A stretch of 64,000 bases of DNA, taken from positions 34,967 through 98,966 of the forward strand of contig JAMLHE010000012.1 in assembly GCA_023957315.1 (NCBI GenBank). Direction: 5' to 3'. Made by a program: the position numbers and the translations under genes. The stretch's first letter is position 1, and the number at the start of each line of letters is the position of its first letter. The DNA comes from Candidatus Kapaibacterium sp. Its GTDB lineage: Bacteria > Bacteroidota > Ignavibacteria > Kapaibacteriales > UBA2268. The notes beneath the pieces were generated by a model. It was not told the DNA's origin, did not search any database, and saw only the letters and a list, made by a program, of their open reading frames with translations. Below are positions 17,862 through 28,538 of the stretch, piece by piece.

Positions 17862-20800
17862 ATGCGTAAGTTATTTTTACTTATTTTCTTAGGATTGATT
17901 ATTTTGCCCGCAATGTCTTATGCCAGTATTTATGGTATATTACGGGGCAAAGTAGTAGATGAAGAGGGTAAGGGATTGAGAGGTGCTACAGTATTTTTGG
18001 AAGGAACAGCCAAAGGTACCGTGGTCAGAGAAAACGACGGTAGCTTTACCATCGTAAATATTGAGGCAGCCGAATATACGGTGCGATTTACCTATGTCGG
18101 TAAACAGACTATTAGACAGCTTGTAAGAGTTTCCGCTGACAAAACAACTACTTTGGAAATTGTTATGAAAGATGAATCAGGCGGCGTTACGACTGAGACA
18201 GTAACAGTTACTGCTCAAAAAATGGTGAACGTTGATGACGAAGGCGGCACAAAGAAAATTATGTCGGGTGACGAAATTCAAAATATCGCTCGTGAAGGGC
18301 TATCCGGTGTAGTAGCTATGACTTCAGGTGTGCTTCAGAGCGGTGGTGGATTTGTTATCCGTGGCGGTCGTACTGAAGAAACTCAAATCAAAGTTGATGG
18401 TATTGACGTCGGCAATCAATTCACAGGTGGATTCGGCGTTTCGGGTTCCGGATATTATCCAATGGTATCAAATTATGCTACCGAAGAAGTTCAAGTAATC
18501 ACAGGTGGTTTTACTGCCGAATATGGTGATGTCTCTTCGGGTGTAGTTAATACAATCGTTCGTCGAGGAAGAAATGACAGATACGACGGTTTCATTCGTT
18601 GGTTAACTGATGTTCCCGCTCTTTATGGTAGTCAGCCAACCGGTTTGCAAGTAGTACGCGAAGGTACACGTCTTAAAGCTGTTGAAGCAGGCGACGGTGC
18701 AAAATGGCAAGGTAGCAAACAAAATACATTTGAGTTTGGTACCGGAGGACCGATTCCGGTTCTGAATGATATGGAATTCTTCAAAAACGCTACATTTTAT
18801 ATCACTGGTAATTACTTTCATGAAAACCATCGTAATAATACTTATGAAATTTACGACCCATGGGGAACAAATATAGGTCAACGCCCTGATAACCAATCAT
18901 GGGTTCGTGACATTCGCGGTAATATAAGATTTACACTTCCAAATGACATGACAATTCAAGTTAGTGGTAATTATGGCGTTTCGAGCTTTGAATTCTCAAG
19001 TTGGGGATGGATGTACGCAAATCAAGAAGGTCATGTTTATGATAAAACTGCTGATGGTAGCTTCATACTTAAAACAAACGAAGATGGCTCGCCCGTTACT
19101 AACGGTGTTCCTGAAAGAATAGCACGTCAAAACGTGCTTGACCAATTTGTAAATGGCTTCAACATATTAATTAATCATACTTTGACATCCAAGAGTTTTT
19201 ATGAGCTTAGAATTGGAAATGCCTCAAATAATGACGCCAGTTCAAGAAGAGTTGGTTGGCAGGACCCGGGTTTCTTTTCAGGATTTGAAGTATGGGAACC
19301 AACTGACGATTATAGAGTTGAAAACAACCAATTAGTACCCGGTCAAGATAGAATTATTGACCATTATACCTTCCTATCAAGTATTGGAGACACCAAAGAT
19401 GGCTTTGCACGTGGAGACATTCCTCAAAGAAATCCAATATCAGGATATTATGAAGGTAACCAAAATGCCTCCGGAACATATAACCCTTATGGTATAACTA
19501 ACTTGTTCCCTACTTCAGGCGGAGGGTCCTTTAGTTTCAGAGATGGAAATTGGTGGACTTTCGATGGTAGCTATACTCAAATTTTCAATACAGGCGAATT
19601 CGACCATACATTTAAAACTGGTTTTGTGCTGACTTTATTTGAACTTCATCGCCATACCAACAGCAGTCCATATGATGGAAATCCATTCTTTGATGTTTAC
19701 ACAGACGGTAGATGGGGTGGGAATTTGTATGCCGAAAATGATGTTGTTCTTGAAAAAACTAACAAACCCTATAAGCCGACTAAATTTGGCATCTATTTTA
19801 ATGACCAAATATCATATAAAGGTATCAGAATTAGTGCAGGTATGAGACTTGACTATTTTAATGCCAATTCGGATTATAGGTTACCATCTAATTCGTGGAT
19901 ACCAATTAGCGCTGATACAGGTTTCGCAGTGGCAACTCCCAAAGTACAAGTTAGTCCAAGAATTAACATATCGTACCCAATTACTGATATGTCATTCCTG
20001 CGACTTTCTTATGGTATGTTCTTCCAAATGCCACAACTTCAATATATGTATGACAATTATGCAGTTGATATATTACGTGGTAATTCAGTTATTGGTAATC
20101 CTAATATGGATGCACAACGAACTAATCAATATGAAATCGCATATAGTCAGCAGCTTAGTGATGTATTTGCATTTACAACTGTTGCCTATTACAAAGATAT
20201 TTACAACCAATTAGGTCTTATGCGTGTTAATGCCGTTCCGGAACCATATTTCCAATATACAGTTTCCGATTATGGTAGTTCCCGGGGGATAGAATTTACT
20301 CTCGAAAAAATGGCGGAAAATAATTTCTCATTTGATATCAATTATACTTTAGCTTGGGTTACCGGTACAGCTCAAACTGCAACCTCCAATTATAATGTTG
20401 TAATTGACCCATATACAAACAGACCTGCTTTCCCGCTTTCTGAGTATTCAATGGGACAAGATATTAGACATTATGCAAAATCTAACTTCAGAGTTTATTG
20501 GCAAGATAATGAAGGTCCCTCAATTGGTGGTATTAAATTGCTCGAAAACACAAATTTGATATTTACAAGTACTTACCGAACAGGTACACCATATACTCGT
20601 ACAGACCGCTCGGGTACTGCAATTGCAGAACGAAACTCGGAAAGACAACCCTCGAGATGGCTACTTGATGCAAGAATATCAAAATCATTCCGGATGAGTG
20701 ATATATTTGGTGATGGTGCTGGAAATTCGGAATTCGAAATTTTTGCAAACATTAACAATTTACTTAACTTATCTCAAGCTCTTGGTGTGTACCCTGCAAC

Positions 20801-21092
20801 CGGTGACCCGATTGATGATGGTAGAACTTTTGACCGTCAAGTGGGTGACTTTGCTAATGTTGCATATTACAAAGAAGCTGATATTTCTAACCCTGCAACT
20901 TATGCTTCTGTGCAATATGACTTTTACGGCAACAGAAGATACAATGAAGTAGCGGATTTTGACGGCAACGGTATCGTTACGCAAGCAGAAACTTACGAAA
21001 GTTATTTTAGATTTGTCGCAACTCAAATCGCTTTCCGTGGCAATTTCCAAATTCCCAGAACAATCAACATCGGTATGATGTTTAGATTTTAA
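17862..21092 (+). CDS. TonB-dependent outer-membrane receptor with carboxypeptidase-regulatory-like domain
   Basis: A 1076-residue outer-membrane receptor that would import or help export a large ligand using TonB energy. After a signal peptide ('LFLLIFLGLIILPAMSYA'), residues ~26-108 form a CarboxypepD_reg-like domain ('GKVVDEEGKGLRGATVFLEG'). Then comes the plug ('GVVAMTSGVLQSGGGFVIRG', 'EEVQVITGGFTAEYGDVSSG') and a 22-strand-type barrel ending in 'NIGMMFRF'. This architecture is that of SusC-like Bacteroidota receptors. No SusD partner follows; instead an exported 1591-residue protein and a PorV-like protein do. The ligand is unknown. Confidence 0.9.
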   Translation: MRKLFLLIFLGLIILPAMSYASIYGILRGKVVDEEGKGLRGATVFLEGTAKGTVVRENDGSFTIVNIEAAEYTVRFTYVGKQTIRQLVRVSADKTTTLEIVMKDESGGVTTETVTVTAQKMVNVDDEGGTKKIMSGDEIQNIAREGLSGVVAMTSGVLQSGGGFVIRGGRTEETQIKVDGIDVGNQFTGGFGVSGSGYYPMVSNYATEEVQVITGGFTAEYGDVSSGVVNTIVRRGRNDRYDGFIRWLTDVPALYGSQPTGLQVVREGTRLKAVEAGDGAKWQGSKQNTFEFGTGGPIPVLNDMEFFKNATFYITGNYFHENHRNNTYEIYDPWGTNIGQRPDNQSWVRDIRGNIRFTLPNDMTIQVSGNYGVSSFEFSSWGWMYANQEGHVYDKTADGSFILKTNEDGSPVTNGVPERIARQNVLDQFVNGFNILINHTLTSKSFYELRIGNASNNDASSRRVGWQDPGFFSGFEVWEPTDDYRVENNQLVPGQDRIIDHYTFLSSIGDTKDGFARGDIPQRNPISGYYEGNQNASGTYNPYGITNLFPTSGGGSFSFRDGNWWTFDGSYTQIFNTGEFDHTFKTGFVLTLFELHRHTNSSPYDGNPFFDVYTDGRWGGNLYAENDVVLEKTNKPYKPTKFGIYFNDQISYKGIRISAGMRLDYFNANSDYRLPSNSWIPISADTGFAVATPKVQVSPRINISYPITDMSFLRLSYGMFFQMPQLQYMYDNYAVDILRGNSVIGNPNMDAQRTNQYEIAYSQQLSDVFAFTTVAYYKDIYNQLGLMRVNAVPEPYFQYTVSDYGSSRGIEFTLEKMAENNFSFDINYTLAWVTGTAQTATSNYNVVIDPYTNRPAFPLSEYSMGQDIRHYAKSNFRVYWQDNEGPSIGGIKLLENTNLIFTSTYRTGTPYTRTDRSGTAIAERNSERQPSRWLLDARISKSFRMSDIFGDGAGNSEFEIFANINNLLNLSQALGVYPATGDPIDDGRTFDRQVGDFANVAYYKEADISNPATYASVQYDFYGNRRYNEVADFDGNGIVTQAETYESYFRFVATQIAFRGNFQIPRTINIGMMFRF

Positions 21093-21143
21093 TTAAGGGG
21101 AATTGATAAAATGAAAATTATTAATGAAAAATTAGAGGTAATA

Positions 21144-24100
21144 ATGTTTAACAGAAAATCTATGAGCTTTTACTTAGCTTTGCTTGCCATTGTTTTCGTT
21201 TCTGCATCATTCAACATGAATGCAGCAACGATTCATACCGGTAAAAATGCAGATGATAAGGGAAACGATCAAGAACAATTGCAAAATAGAACATTTAATA
21301 ATGTATATGATTTGCAACAAAATTCTATCAGCAACATTCAATTCTATACTACCAATTACGGTATATTCGGATTCGATGTTGCAAGAGGTGTAGGCGGGGG
21401 ATATTGGCCCCGTGGCTCTCTAAATCAATATATCTTTGCCGGTGGGCTTTGGATTGGTGTTGAAAAGTACAAAAATCCAAACGATGCTGAAAGAACCAGA
21501 TATGTTTCCATTACATATAATCCGAATTCAGGTAGAGGCTGGTATGTACCCGGACGTATAAATTATGGTGGTCCTAATAGCACTGAGTTTCCAAATCTTG
21601 ATGCTGTTGACCCAACGGATGTTTTGAAATACAGAACTTATTTTTCTACCGATTTTATACCAAGTACAGGTGAACCGGTTAATCCGGCGCATCAGTATTA
21701 TTGGCCCATATGGGATGCTTCAAGAAATGATGAGGATACACTTAAATCTAACAGATATTTTGGATATTTTATCCCACAAACTGAACTTAGAAATACAGCA
21801 ACTCATCCACGAGGACCTGCTTTTATTTCGGGTGAAGATATTTTTGCAACTTACAAAGACACTGATTTAAGCAGATATGAAGGTGGTGTGGCTGCAAGAC
21901 GTGAAAGAGGTTATCCGCTCCGCCTTCAAATAGACCAAATGATTTATTCATGGGGATTTGGTGATTACAAAGATTTTATCTTTTTAAAATATGAAGTGAC
22001 CAATTATTCTACTGATACATTATGGAATTGCTGGTTAGCTCCTATCCAAGACGTTGATATTGCTCGTGCACCTGCTACAAGTTTTGGTGCCGGTAATGAT
22101 AGAGCAAAATATTACGATTGTGATGAATCACTCAATATGGCAGTTCAGTGGACTAATTCTGATAGAGGCGAAGCCGGTCATGGTTTTGGTTATCTCGGAT
22201 TTGACTTCTTAGAATCTCCCGCTGTTGTTGTACTAAATGATACAACATTTAATGAAATCCGTGACACCCTTGGTGTTGTTATCAGAATCGATACTATAAT
22301 CACACCAGTTGGACCAAATGAGTACGACCCTGAATTGCACGGTCCTCATGCTCCACAATTTGTAAGGAAAGACAAAATTGTATTCAGCAATGAAGAGCAA
22401 CTTGGACTCGTTACATTTCGTAATTGGCCCATCGAAGATGATAGATTAGAAGATGACGAAAGATATAACTTCATATCCACAGGTCAAAGAGACGGTGATG
22501 ATGCCCCGGGTGACAAACGATTCTTGATGTCAACCGGACCATTTCATATGCGTCCTAGTGATACAGTTAGGACAGTTGTAGGAATGATTCTTGCAAACTC
22601 AACTAAAGGGGTAGATGCCGATGGAACATGTGAAGATATGCAAGAATTAGAACGTAAGAATATTTTCGCTCAAGAAGTTTATGACAATAACTTCCGTGCT
22701 CCTACGCCACCTGACCGCGCCATCATCACAAATTGGCAAGGACTTAATCATGCTGTAAGAATTGAATGGGATAATACATCTGAGATGTCACATGATATCT
22801 ATGAAAAGGGTTTAGATTTTATGGGCTATAGGATTTATCGTGCTCGTAGAACAAATCTTGATTCATTTTTCACAGTCCCCGTACCACCTGCCGGTAGATT
22901 CCCGAGTGGTTTAGGTCCATTTGGTTGGAAACAAGTGGCACAATTTAATTTACGTACACCGTTTTATAAGTCTCAATACAGAGCAGGAACTGATGATGCC
23001 GATATGGCTATGCCACTGATTGATGATTTACGTATAGTTGGACCATATACCGATGCAAATGGTACTATAATTGATTCGATGGCTATTAGAGTTATGAGGA
23101 TAGGTAACGGACTTTTTGCATATTCCGATTCTGCCGCAATGCGTAACAATTTCGGAAGTGTGACTCCTATTCTAATGGGTCTAGACACCTCTGCTTTTAG
23201 AGACCCTTGGGGTAAATACTGGGCTAAAGTAATTGCACGAGACCCGAATATAGGATTCGATGAAACAGGGCAGGTCTTTAGAGTTACTCCACAAGGACCA
23301 AGTTTGTTAACTTATGATCCGAATATCAGAAATGAATTATTCGACTCAATCTTAGTCGGAGTTGCATATTTAGATAGAGCATTACTTAAATTCAACCCAT
23401 TACTTTTTAGTCGTTCTACATATAGTAAATCAAGAGAAGAAATTGACAGCGTTTTCAATTTATTCCCTGATGGTGTAGTCGGCCAATGGCGTAGAGTTTG
23501 GGACGATAACCTCCAAGACTCTGTAATTGAAAGATTGACAACAGACGCTATTTGGGTTAAAAGCTCTGAAAAATTAGCTAATATTGATGGCCAAGTCAAG
23601 AGAATAATTGATATTTGGCTACCTAAAGCCGCAAGTACGGTAATGAATGATTCAAATCATGTACAGCAAGCTTCCGATGCTCTTTATGCGTTCATTAAAT
23701 TAGGCTTGGTCAAAATTGACTTTCCTGAATTTGAGCAAAGTTTAGAAGTCAGGCGTGATGTAATTGGTCCTTATATGGCAGGTATTACCAATAATAGGAC
23801 TTTCTACGATGTAGGTGATGATAATAGAGATGGGTATATTTTACCGGATGCTGACCCGACAAAAACAGAAAAACTAATCAATAATGTTGATTATTTCTAT
23901 AAAGTTTTAGCATATGACGAAGGAGATTATCAACAACCAACGCCTTCAAAGCTAAATACTTCCGCTCTCGGACTGACTAATATGGTTAAAACATTCCCTG
24001 CTGCTGCGCCTACAGGAGATTTGCCGTCAATTCAAATAATTCACGTTGATTCGAATCTGATAGGTGGCTTATATAACTTCAGATTCTTTGCAGTCGATAA

Positions 24101-25919
24101 TGACAGATTGATTCAAAGATTTGCAGACGATGAACTTATTCTTAAATTCGAACCATATTGGTTTTTAACAGGTATTGCATTCGATTCGAAGGCTCCAACC
24201 GCCAGAACTGAATTTGGCTTATATCGTAATTTGATTACTTTATGGAGCAAAAATACTGGCGATACTCTATATCGAGGTTTTGCAAGCTATGAATCGAAAC
24301 CATGTGATTTGAGTTTTTATGAATTTTTCACAGAAAACTCCGCTTCATATGTTCTATCTGATACGGCTGTTTACGACCGTGTAACTGATAGCTATATGGA
24401 TTTTGGCTTGAGAACGGCTAAGGGAATTAAAACAAGAACCGGAAGATTTTCGTCCGGTGATTTTACTTACCCCAATTATTGCTATACCAACAGCTGGTTG
24501 CCAAATGCATATGGTATATTAGGATTCAGTTTTGATTTTACTATTAGTCAATATGCAGGACGTTTCCGTCCGGATTCTTTGACCTTAACTACCGCTTATG
24601 GTCCCGGTGTCAATGCAAATACTCCTGTCAATTTTAAAACTGATGATAACTTAAGTTCATACATCAAGCAACCTTCACAAGCAATTGTCCAGAGAACAAT
24701 GCCTGTTGGTATTGATTTCAATACTCATAGCATTATATATGGTAGTTTCAATAATGGACCCGGTATTTATGAAGTTGAATTCTTAAACGGTGGCTCAGTC
24801 AGCGAAGAATTAGCTTGGCAAAATGGAGCAGCGTCAAACAATTTTAACATCGAATATTTGGATGTGAAAGTAAAAAACATCTTAGAATACAAGCGACCTG
24901 CTGTAGGTTCCGATTCTGTAATAGTTGATTTTCCGAACGAAGTGCAACATTTAGCTATTCAACCTGTCCAAAGTAAGACAAAATATGGCTTTAATTTAAC
25001 AGGAAGTAACGATTTTGCCGGCATTTGGGGTGAAGATATTCTTTACCCAAATCCTGCTAATTTAGCTTATTATGGTGAATCAACCAACGATTTTATCGGC
25101 AAATTCAATATTCATGCTTATGGTTGGATATCTAATACTTCACTCAGAAGAGACCAAGCCTCAGGTTTGACTATTCCTAACCAAATTGCCCGACCAAAAT
25201 CAGGTATTTTGAGTGGAAATGTACGATCATTTACAGGATTGCCTCAACAAAGCGATAATGGTTTAGGTAGATATTACAAAACTGCTATTTCTGTCAATGG
25301 TTCTGATACATTAGACTTTACTCATGTGGTAAATATTGGTGGCGTTCAATTTGCTTTAGATTATGCTAACAAAGGTAGAACAAACCAAGCCGGTGCAGAA
25401 TGGGAACGTAAATCAGCGAATGACTATAATATCTGGAATGCCGTTGATTTCAAACCCGGTGATAAGATTTATCTCAGAACTTATGGAGGTGCATTAGGTT
25501 TACCGATGCCCGGAGCTACTGTTATTGCTAAAGTTGGTAAAAGCGCTCCTGACAACGAACAATATACAGATGGTCAGTTAGACGGTGTTAGTGTTGTTCC
25601 GAATCCCTACTATGTTTCGCACGAAGGTGTCAAATCACCATACGATTCGAAAATCTACTTTACTAAATTACCTCCACGTTGCACAATTCAGATTTATACT
25701 GTAGCAGGAGACTTAGTAAATACGCTCGAACACGATGAATACCAAAATGAAGGTGACGTAACAAGAAATGCAGTGCATGTATGGGATTTGCTTTCAAGCA
25801 ATCTTCAACGTGTACAAAGCCAAACTTTCGTTGCTGTAATTACTACTCCAAACGGAGCTCAAACAGTGAAGAAATTCAGCGTTATCGTTGGTGGATTCAG
25901 AATAATTGAACAAAACTAA
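21144..25919 (+). CDS. Giant exported protein with fibronectin-like segment and FlgD/T9SS-like C-terminal domain
   Basis: About 1591 residues with a signal peptide ('FYLALLAIVFVSASFNMNA'). ATG 21144 has AGAGG 5 nt upstream; an in-frame ATG at 21111 is also preceded by AAGGGG, so the start is uncertain. An FN3-like segment is visible ('AVRIEWDNTSEM', 'FMGYRIYRAR'). The last ~120 residues ('VVPNPYYVSHEG', 'CTIQIYTVAGDLVNTLEH') resemble the FlgD-Ig/T9SS-type end domain of FCB-group secreted proteins, but the very end ('GGFRIIEQN') is atypical. It lies between a TonB receptor and a PorV-like gene, suggesting a surface partner of both. No enzyme domain was recognised. Confidence 0.7.
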   Translation: MFNRKSMSFYLALLAIVFVSASFNMNAATIHTGKNADDKGNDQEQLQNRTFNNVYDLQQNSISNIQFYTTNYGIFGFDVARGVGGGYWPRGSLNQYIFAGGLWIGVEKYKNPNDAERTRYVSITYNPNSGRGWYVPGRINYGGPNSTEFPNLDAVDPTDVLKYRTYFSTDFIPSTGEPVNPAHQYYWPIWDASRNDEDTLKSNRYFGYFIPQTELRNTATHPRGPAFISGEDIFATYKDTDLSRYEGGVAARRERGYPLRLQIDQMIYSWGFGDYKDFIFLKYEVTNYSTDTLWNCWLAPIQDVDIARAPATSFGAGNDRAKYYDCDESLNMAVQWTNSDRGEAGHGFGYLGFDFLESPAVVVLNDTTFNEIRDTLGVVIRIDTIITPVGPNEYDPELHGPHAPQFVRKDKIVFSNEEQLGLVTFRNWPIEDDRLEDDERYNFISTGQRDGDDAPGDKRFLMSTGPFHMRPSDTVRTVVGMILANSTKGVDADGTCEDMQELERKNIFAQEVYDNNFRAPTPPDRAIITNWQGLNHAVRIEWDNTSEMSHDIYEKGLDFMGYRIYRARRTNLDSFFTVPVPPAGRFPSGLGPFGWKQVAQFNLRTPFYKSQYRAGTDDADMAMPLIDDLRIVGPYTDANGTIIDSMAIRVMRIGNGLFAYSDSAAMRNNFGSVTPILMGLDTSAFRDPWGKYWAKVIARDPNIGFDETGQVFRVTPQGPSLLTYDPNIRNELFDSILVGVAYLDRALLKFNPLLFSRSTYSKSREEIDSVFNLFPDGVVGQWRRVWDDNLQDSVIERLTTDAIWVKSSEKLANIDGQVKRIIDIWLPKAASTVMNDSNHVQQASDALYAFIKLGLVKIDFPEFEQSLEVRRDVIGPYMAGITNNRTFYDVGDDNRDGYILPDADPTKTEKLINNVDYFYKVLAYDEGDYQQPTPSKLNTSALGLTNMVKTFPAAAPTGDLPSIQIIHVDSNLIGGLYNFRFFAVDNDRLIQRFADDELILKFEPYWFLTGIAFDSKAPTARTEFGLYRNLITLWSKNTGDTLYRGFASYESKPCDLSFYEFFTENSASYVLSDTAVYDRVTDSYMDFGLRTAKGIKTRTGRFSSGDFTYPNYCYTNSWLPNAYGILGFSFDFTISQYAGRFRPDSLTLTTAYGPGVNANTPVNFKTDDNLSSYIKQPSQAIVQRTMPVGIDFNTHSIIYGSFNNGPGIYEVEFLNGGSVSEELAWQNGAASNNFNIEYLDVKVKNILEYKRPAVGSDSVIVDFPNEVQHLAIQPVQSKTKYGFNLTGSNDFAGIWGEDILYPNPANLAYYGESTNDFIGKFNIHAYGWISNTSLRRDQASGLTIPNQIARPKSGILSGNVRSFTGLPQQSDNGLGRYYKTAISVNGSDTLDFTHVVNIGGVQFALDYANKGRTNQAGAEWERKSANDYNIWNAVDFKPGDKIYLRTYGGALGLPMPGATVIAKVGKSAPDNEQYTDGQLDGVSVVPNPYYVSHEGVKSPYDSKIYFTKLPPRCTIQIYTVAGDLVNTLEHDEYQNEGDVTRNAVHVWDLLSSNLQRVQSQTFVAVITTPNGAQTVKKFSVIVGGFRIIEQN

Positions 25920-25927
25920 TTTTAATA

Positions 25928-25957
25928 ACTCCCGCTTCAGATAAAGCGGGAGTATTT
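25928..25957 (+). terminator. Hairpin terminator between the giant protein and the PorV-like gene
   Basis: A perfect 10-bp GC-rich stem (ACTCCCGCTT and complement) with a 6-nt loop, then ATTT. The T-tract is short, so it may only attenuate transcription into the PorV-like gene. Confidence 0.7.
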
Positions 25958-25982
25958 AACGAAAAAATGGAGTTAGAAAACA

Positions 25983-27023
25983 ATGAAAAAATTTATAATT
26001 ATATTAGCATTATTCTCGTTGCCTGTTTTTGTTGCAAATATTTACGCTGTCGGTGATGTCAATCAAGGCACTACTGCTGGTGAAACATCGAAAGTTGGTG
26101 CAGCAGGCGGACAATTCCTCAAAATTGGTATAGGCGCCAGAGCTAATGCCATGGGCGGTGCTTTTTCTTCAATGGCTGACGATTTATCTTCAGTACATTG
26201 GAATCCTGCCGGATTGGCAAGTATCAAAAGCATGGCTGCAGATTTCTCTTATACTCAATGGTTCGCAGGTTTTTCGCATAATTTCGCTGCTTTAGCGATG
26301 CCGATTTCAGAAGATTTTACCTTTGCCGCAAATGTTACATCGTTCACAAGTGGTGATATCCCTATTACAACTATGTATCGTCCCGACGGAACAGGCTCAA
26401 GCTATTCGGTTAATGATATTGCTCTTGGTGTCAGTTTATCAGGATTTTTGACTAACGAATTCGCTTTTGGTATAACTGCTAAATACGTTCAGAATGCTTT
26501 CGCATCTGTCGCCAGTACAGGTATAGCCTTTGACATTGGTACTTTGTATGATTTCGGATATTATGGTATCAAATTAGGTTTTTCTATTCATAATCTTGGC
26601 ACTCAGCAAGCTTATGACGGACAAGATTTGAGAACTACAAGGAAATTATATGACGCCATGCACTCAACACCCTTAGATGCAACTTATTTAGCATACCCAT
26701 ATAATTTACCGATAATTTTCCGTGCCGGAATATCTGGTGATGTTTTGAAATCAGGAGATAATCACTTACGTGTAGCCGCTGACTTCAATACTTTGACTGA
26801 CGTCCCCGAACAATTTGCTCTTGGTGCAGAGTACATCTGGAATGATTTTCTTGCTTTCAGAGCAGGATACGTTCTTGGACATGACCAATTAGGTTTCTCC
26901 GGTGGTGTTGGCTTGAAATATTTTGGAGGCGGATTTGGCGGTCAAGTTGATTATGCTATCACACCTACCGTCAACTTAGGCTTACTTAACAGATTAAGTG
27001 TTTCCATGAATTTTGGTTCCTAA
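25983..27023 (+). CDS. PorV/PorQ-family outer-membrane protein
   Basis: A 346-residue beta-barrel of the PorV/PorQ (FadL-like) family. The signal peptide ('LALFSLPVFVANIYA') is followed by the family hallmark 'FLKIGIGARANAMGGAF' and 'WNPAGLAS', then barrel strands. PorV in T9SS organisms is the outer-membrane shuttle that takes secreted substrates from the translocon to the attachment complex. Whether this copy is PorV itself or a paralog cannot be decided from sequence alone. Its place after the giant exported protein fits a role in its export. A strong terminator follows. Confidence 0.85.
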   Translation: MKKFIIILALFSLPVFVANIYAVGDVNQGTTAGETSKVGAAGGQFLKIGIGARANAMGGAFSSMADDLSSVHWNPAGLASIKSMAADFSYTQWFAGFSHNFAALAMPISEDFTFAANVTSFTSGDIPITTMYRPDGTGSSYSVNDIALGVSLSGFLTNEFAFGITAKYVQNAFASVASTGIAFDIGTLYDFGYYGIKLGFSIHNLGTQQAYDGQDLRTTRKLYDAMHSTPLDATYLAYPYNLPIIFRAGISGDVLKSGDNHLRVAADFNTLTDVPEQFALGAEYIWNDFLAFRAGYVLGHDQLGFSGGVGLKYFGGGFGGQVDYAITPTVNLGLLNRLSVSMNFGS

Positions 27024-27043
27024 TCTGCGTATGTTTATTATTC

Positions 27044-27082
27044 AATTGCCGTTAAGTTAATTATGCTTAACGGCAATTTTTA
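27044..27082 (+). terminator. Strong rho-independent terminator after the PorV-like gene
   Basis: A perfect 13-bp stem (27044-27056 with 27066-27078), 9-nt loop, then TT and AT-rich sequence. It covers an in-frame ATG at 27063 that therefore is unlikely to be the start of the next gene. Confidence 0.88.
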
Positions 27083-27104
27083 TAAAAAAATAACAGGTAT
27101 TACA

Positions 27105-28538
27105 ATGAAAAATATTGTGCTTTTGTTAATTTTTGTTTCGTATGCGGCTTATTCTAATCCGCTATTTGTTGCGATTGACCATACATCTTTTATGGATGAA
27201 TCCGGAAATTATTCTTGGGAATTGACATATTCATTTCAAAATAATATTTTAACTTATATTGACCAAGACAAGTTAGGATATTATTACGGAGAATTGTTTT
27301 TCGATATCGAAATCAGTAGCTCTACCCAATCTATTTTGACAGAACAATGGGTTGTGGCTTCAAAAGTTGAATATGTCAATAAAGACAAAGTTATGAATTT
27401 ATTAGGTAGGAAGTCATTTCAACTCCAACCCGGACAGTACAAAGCTAAATTAAAAGTTCTCGATGTATATGATGATGAGAGGAATATCGAGACTGAAATT
27501 GTCTTTATAGTTGATAAAGTTGATGCTAATAATATTAATTTAAGTATGCCTGTTTTTGCTTATGATATTGATAATGCCGTCAACCCGAAAACTAATTGGG
27601 ATATGATGTTTTTACGCGGGAACTACTACATATTGCCAAATTCGGCGTTGGAATTCGTTGGAGAATCTCATAATATTAAAGGTTTTTTCGAAGTTTATAA
27701 TGCTGATAAATTCGCCCAAAGTGGCTATAATATTAGCTATCGTATTTTTGATGGTGCCAAACGTGGTTTGAAAAGTTTTAATGCTGAAATCAAAGATAAC
27801 AAAACAGTTCAAATGATTCCATTTGATTTAGCTTTGGATACTGTTGCATCAGGTGTTTATTATTTGCAAATTGTACTTTCATATCCAATAGATTCTCCGG
27901 TTGATTCGATTGAAGTTGAAAAGAAATTCTATATTAATAATCCAACAAAACCACCTGTTCATAAGATTTACTTTACCGAAAATGAAATGTTCCAAAAAAG
28001 CGAATTTGCTACTTTAGATAAGTGGGCGGTAGAAGATGAATTCCGAAAAGCATCTGTTATTGCTGAACCGGCAGAAAAGGATCAATTTGAATCTCTTTCA
28101 ACTTTACAAGCAAAGCAAAGATTTTTGTTTAGGTTTTGGTACATTCGGGATTCGGATACAACTACCAATATCAATGAAACGCTCATCGAGTTCAGAAGAA
28201 GAGAAGAATACGCCAACACTTACTTCAATACAGGCTATGTAAAAAATGGTTGGGGCTCTGACAGAGGTAAAGTATTATTAAAATATGGAATGCCTTCTCG
28301 TAGAGAACAATATGACGGGCATTTTGGTTATAATTCTTACGAAGAATGGATGTTCGAAAATGTTCAAGGTGGCGCCAAATTCTATTTTGTTGACCGAGTC
28401 GGAAATGGGCATTTTAGATTGGTACATTCTACAGCAAGAGGTGAAATTTATAATGAGAATTGGTATAATGATTACGTACCATCAACTCGTGATATAAAGT
28501 TAGATGATGCGCATCCAACACCGAGCCCTGTCAGATAA
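27105..28538 (+). CDS. GWxTD domain-containing exported protein
   Basis: About 477 residues with a signal peptide ('IVLLLIFVSYAAYS') when started at ATG 27105; the in-frame ATG at 27063 lies inside a terminator hairpin. The C-terminal region has the GWxTD-family motif as 'GWGSDRGKVLLKYGMP'. It is preceded by a helical segment with 'FLFRFWYIRDSD' and followed by 'YEEWMFENV'. The family is common in FCB-group genomes, but its function is not established. The stop overlaps the start of the LpxL-like gene by one base (TAATG), linking it to envelope lipid genes. A more degenerate paralog lies at 53964. Confidence 0.82.
   Translation: MKNIVLLLIFVSYAAYSNPLFVAIDHTSFMDESGNYSWELTYSFQNNILTYIDQDKLGYYYGELFFDIEISSSTQSILTEQWVVASKVEYVNKDKVMNLLGRKSFQLQPGQYKAKLKVLDVYDDERNIETEIVFIVDKVDANNINLSMPVFAYDIDNAVNPKTNWDMMFLRGNYYILPNSALEFVGESHNIKGFFEVYNADKFAQSGYNISYRIFDGAKRGLKSFNAEIKDNKTVQMIPFDLALDTVASGVYYLQIVLSYPIDSPVDSIEVEKKFYINNPTKPPVHKIYFTENEMFQKSEFATLDKWAVEDEFRKASVIAEPAEKDQFESLSTLQAKQRFLFRFWYIRDSDTTTNINETLIEFRRREEYANTYFNTGYVKNGWGSDRGKVLLKYGMPSRREQYDGHFGYNSYEEWMFENVQGGAKFYFVDRVGNGHFRLVHSTARGEIYNENWYNDYVPSTRDIKLDDAHPTPSPVR

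Noticed and set aside
20563..21050. Minus-strand ORFs inside the TonB receptor gene
   Set aside because: They are short, lack ribosome sites and known domains, and overlap a clearly real gene.
27063..27104. Earlier ATG for the GWxTD protein
   Set aside because: It lies within the hairpin of a strong terminator and adds a non-signal-like N-terminus; ATG 27105 gives a proper signal peptide.
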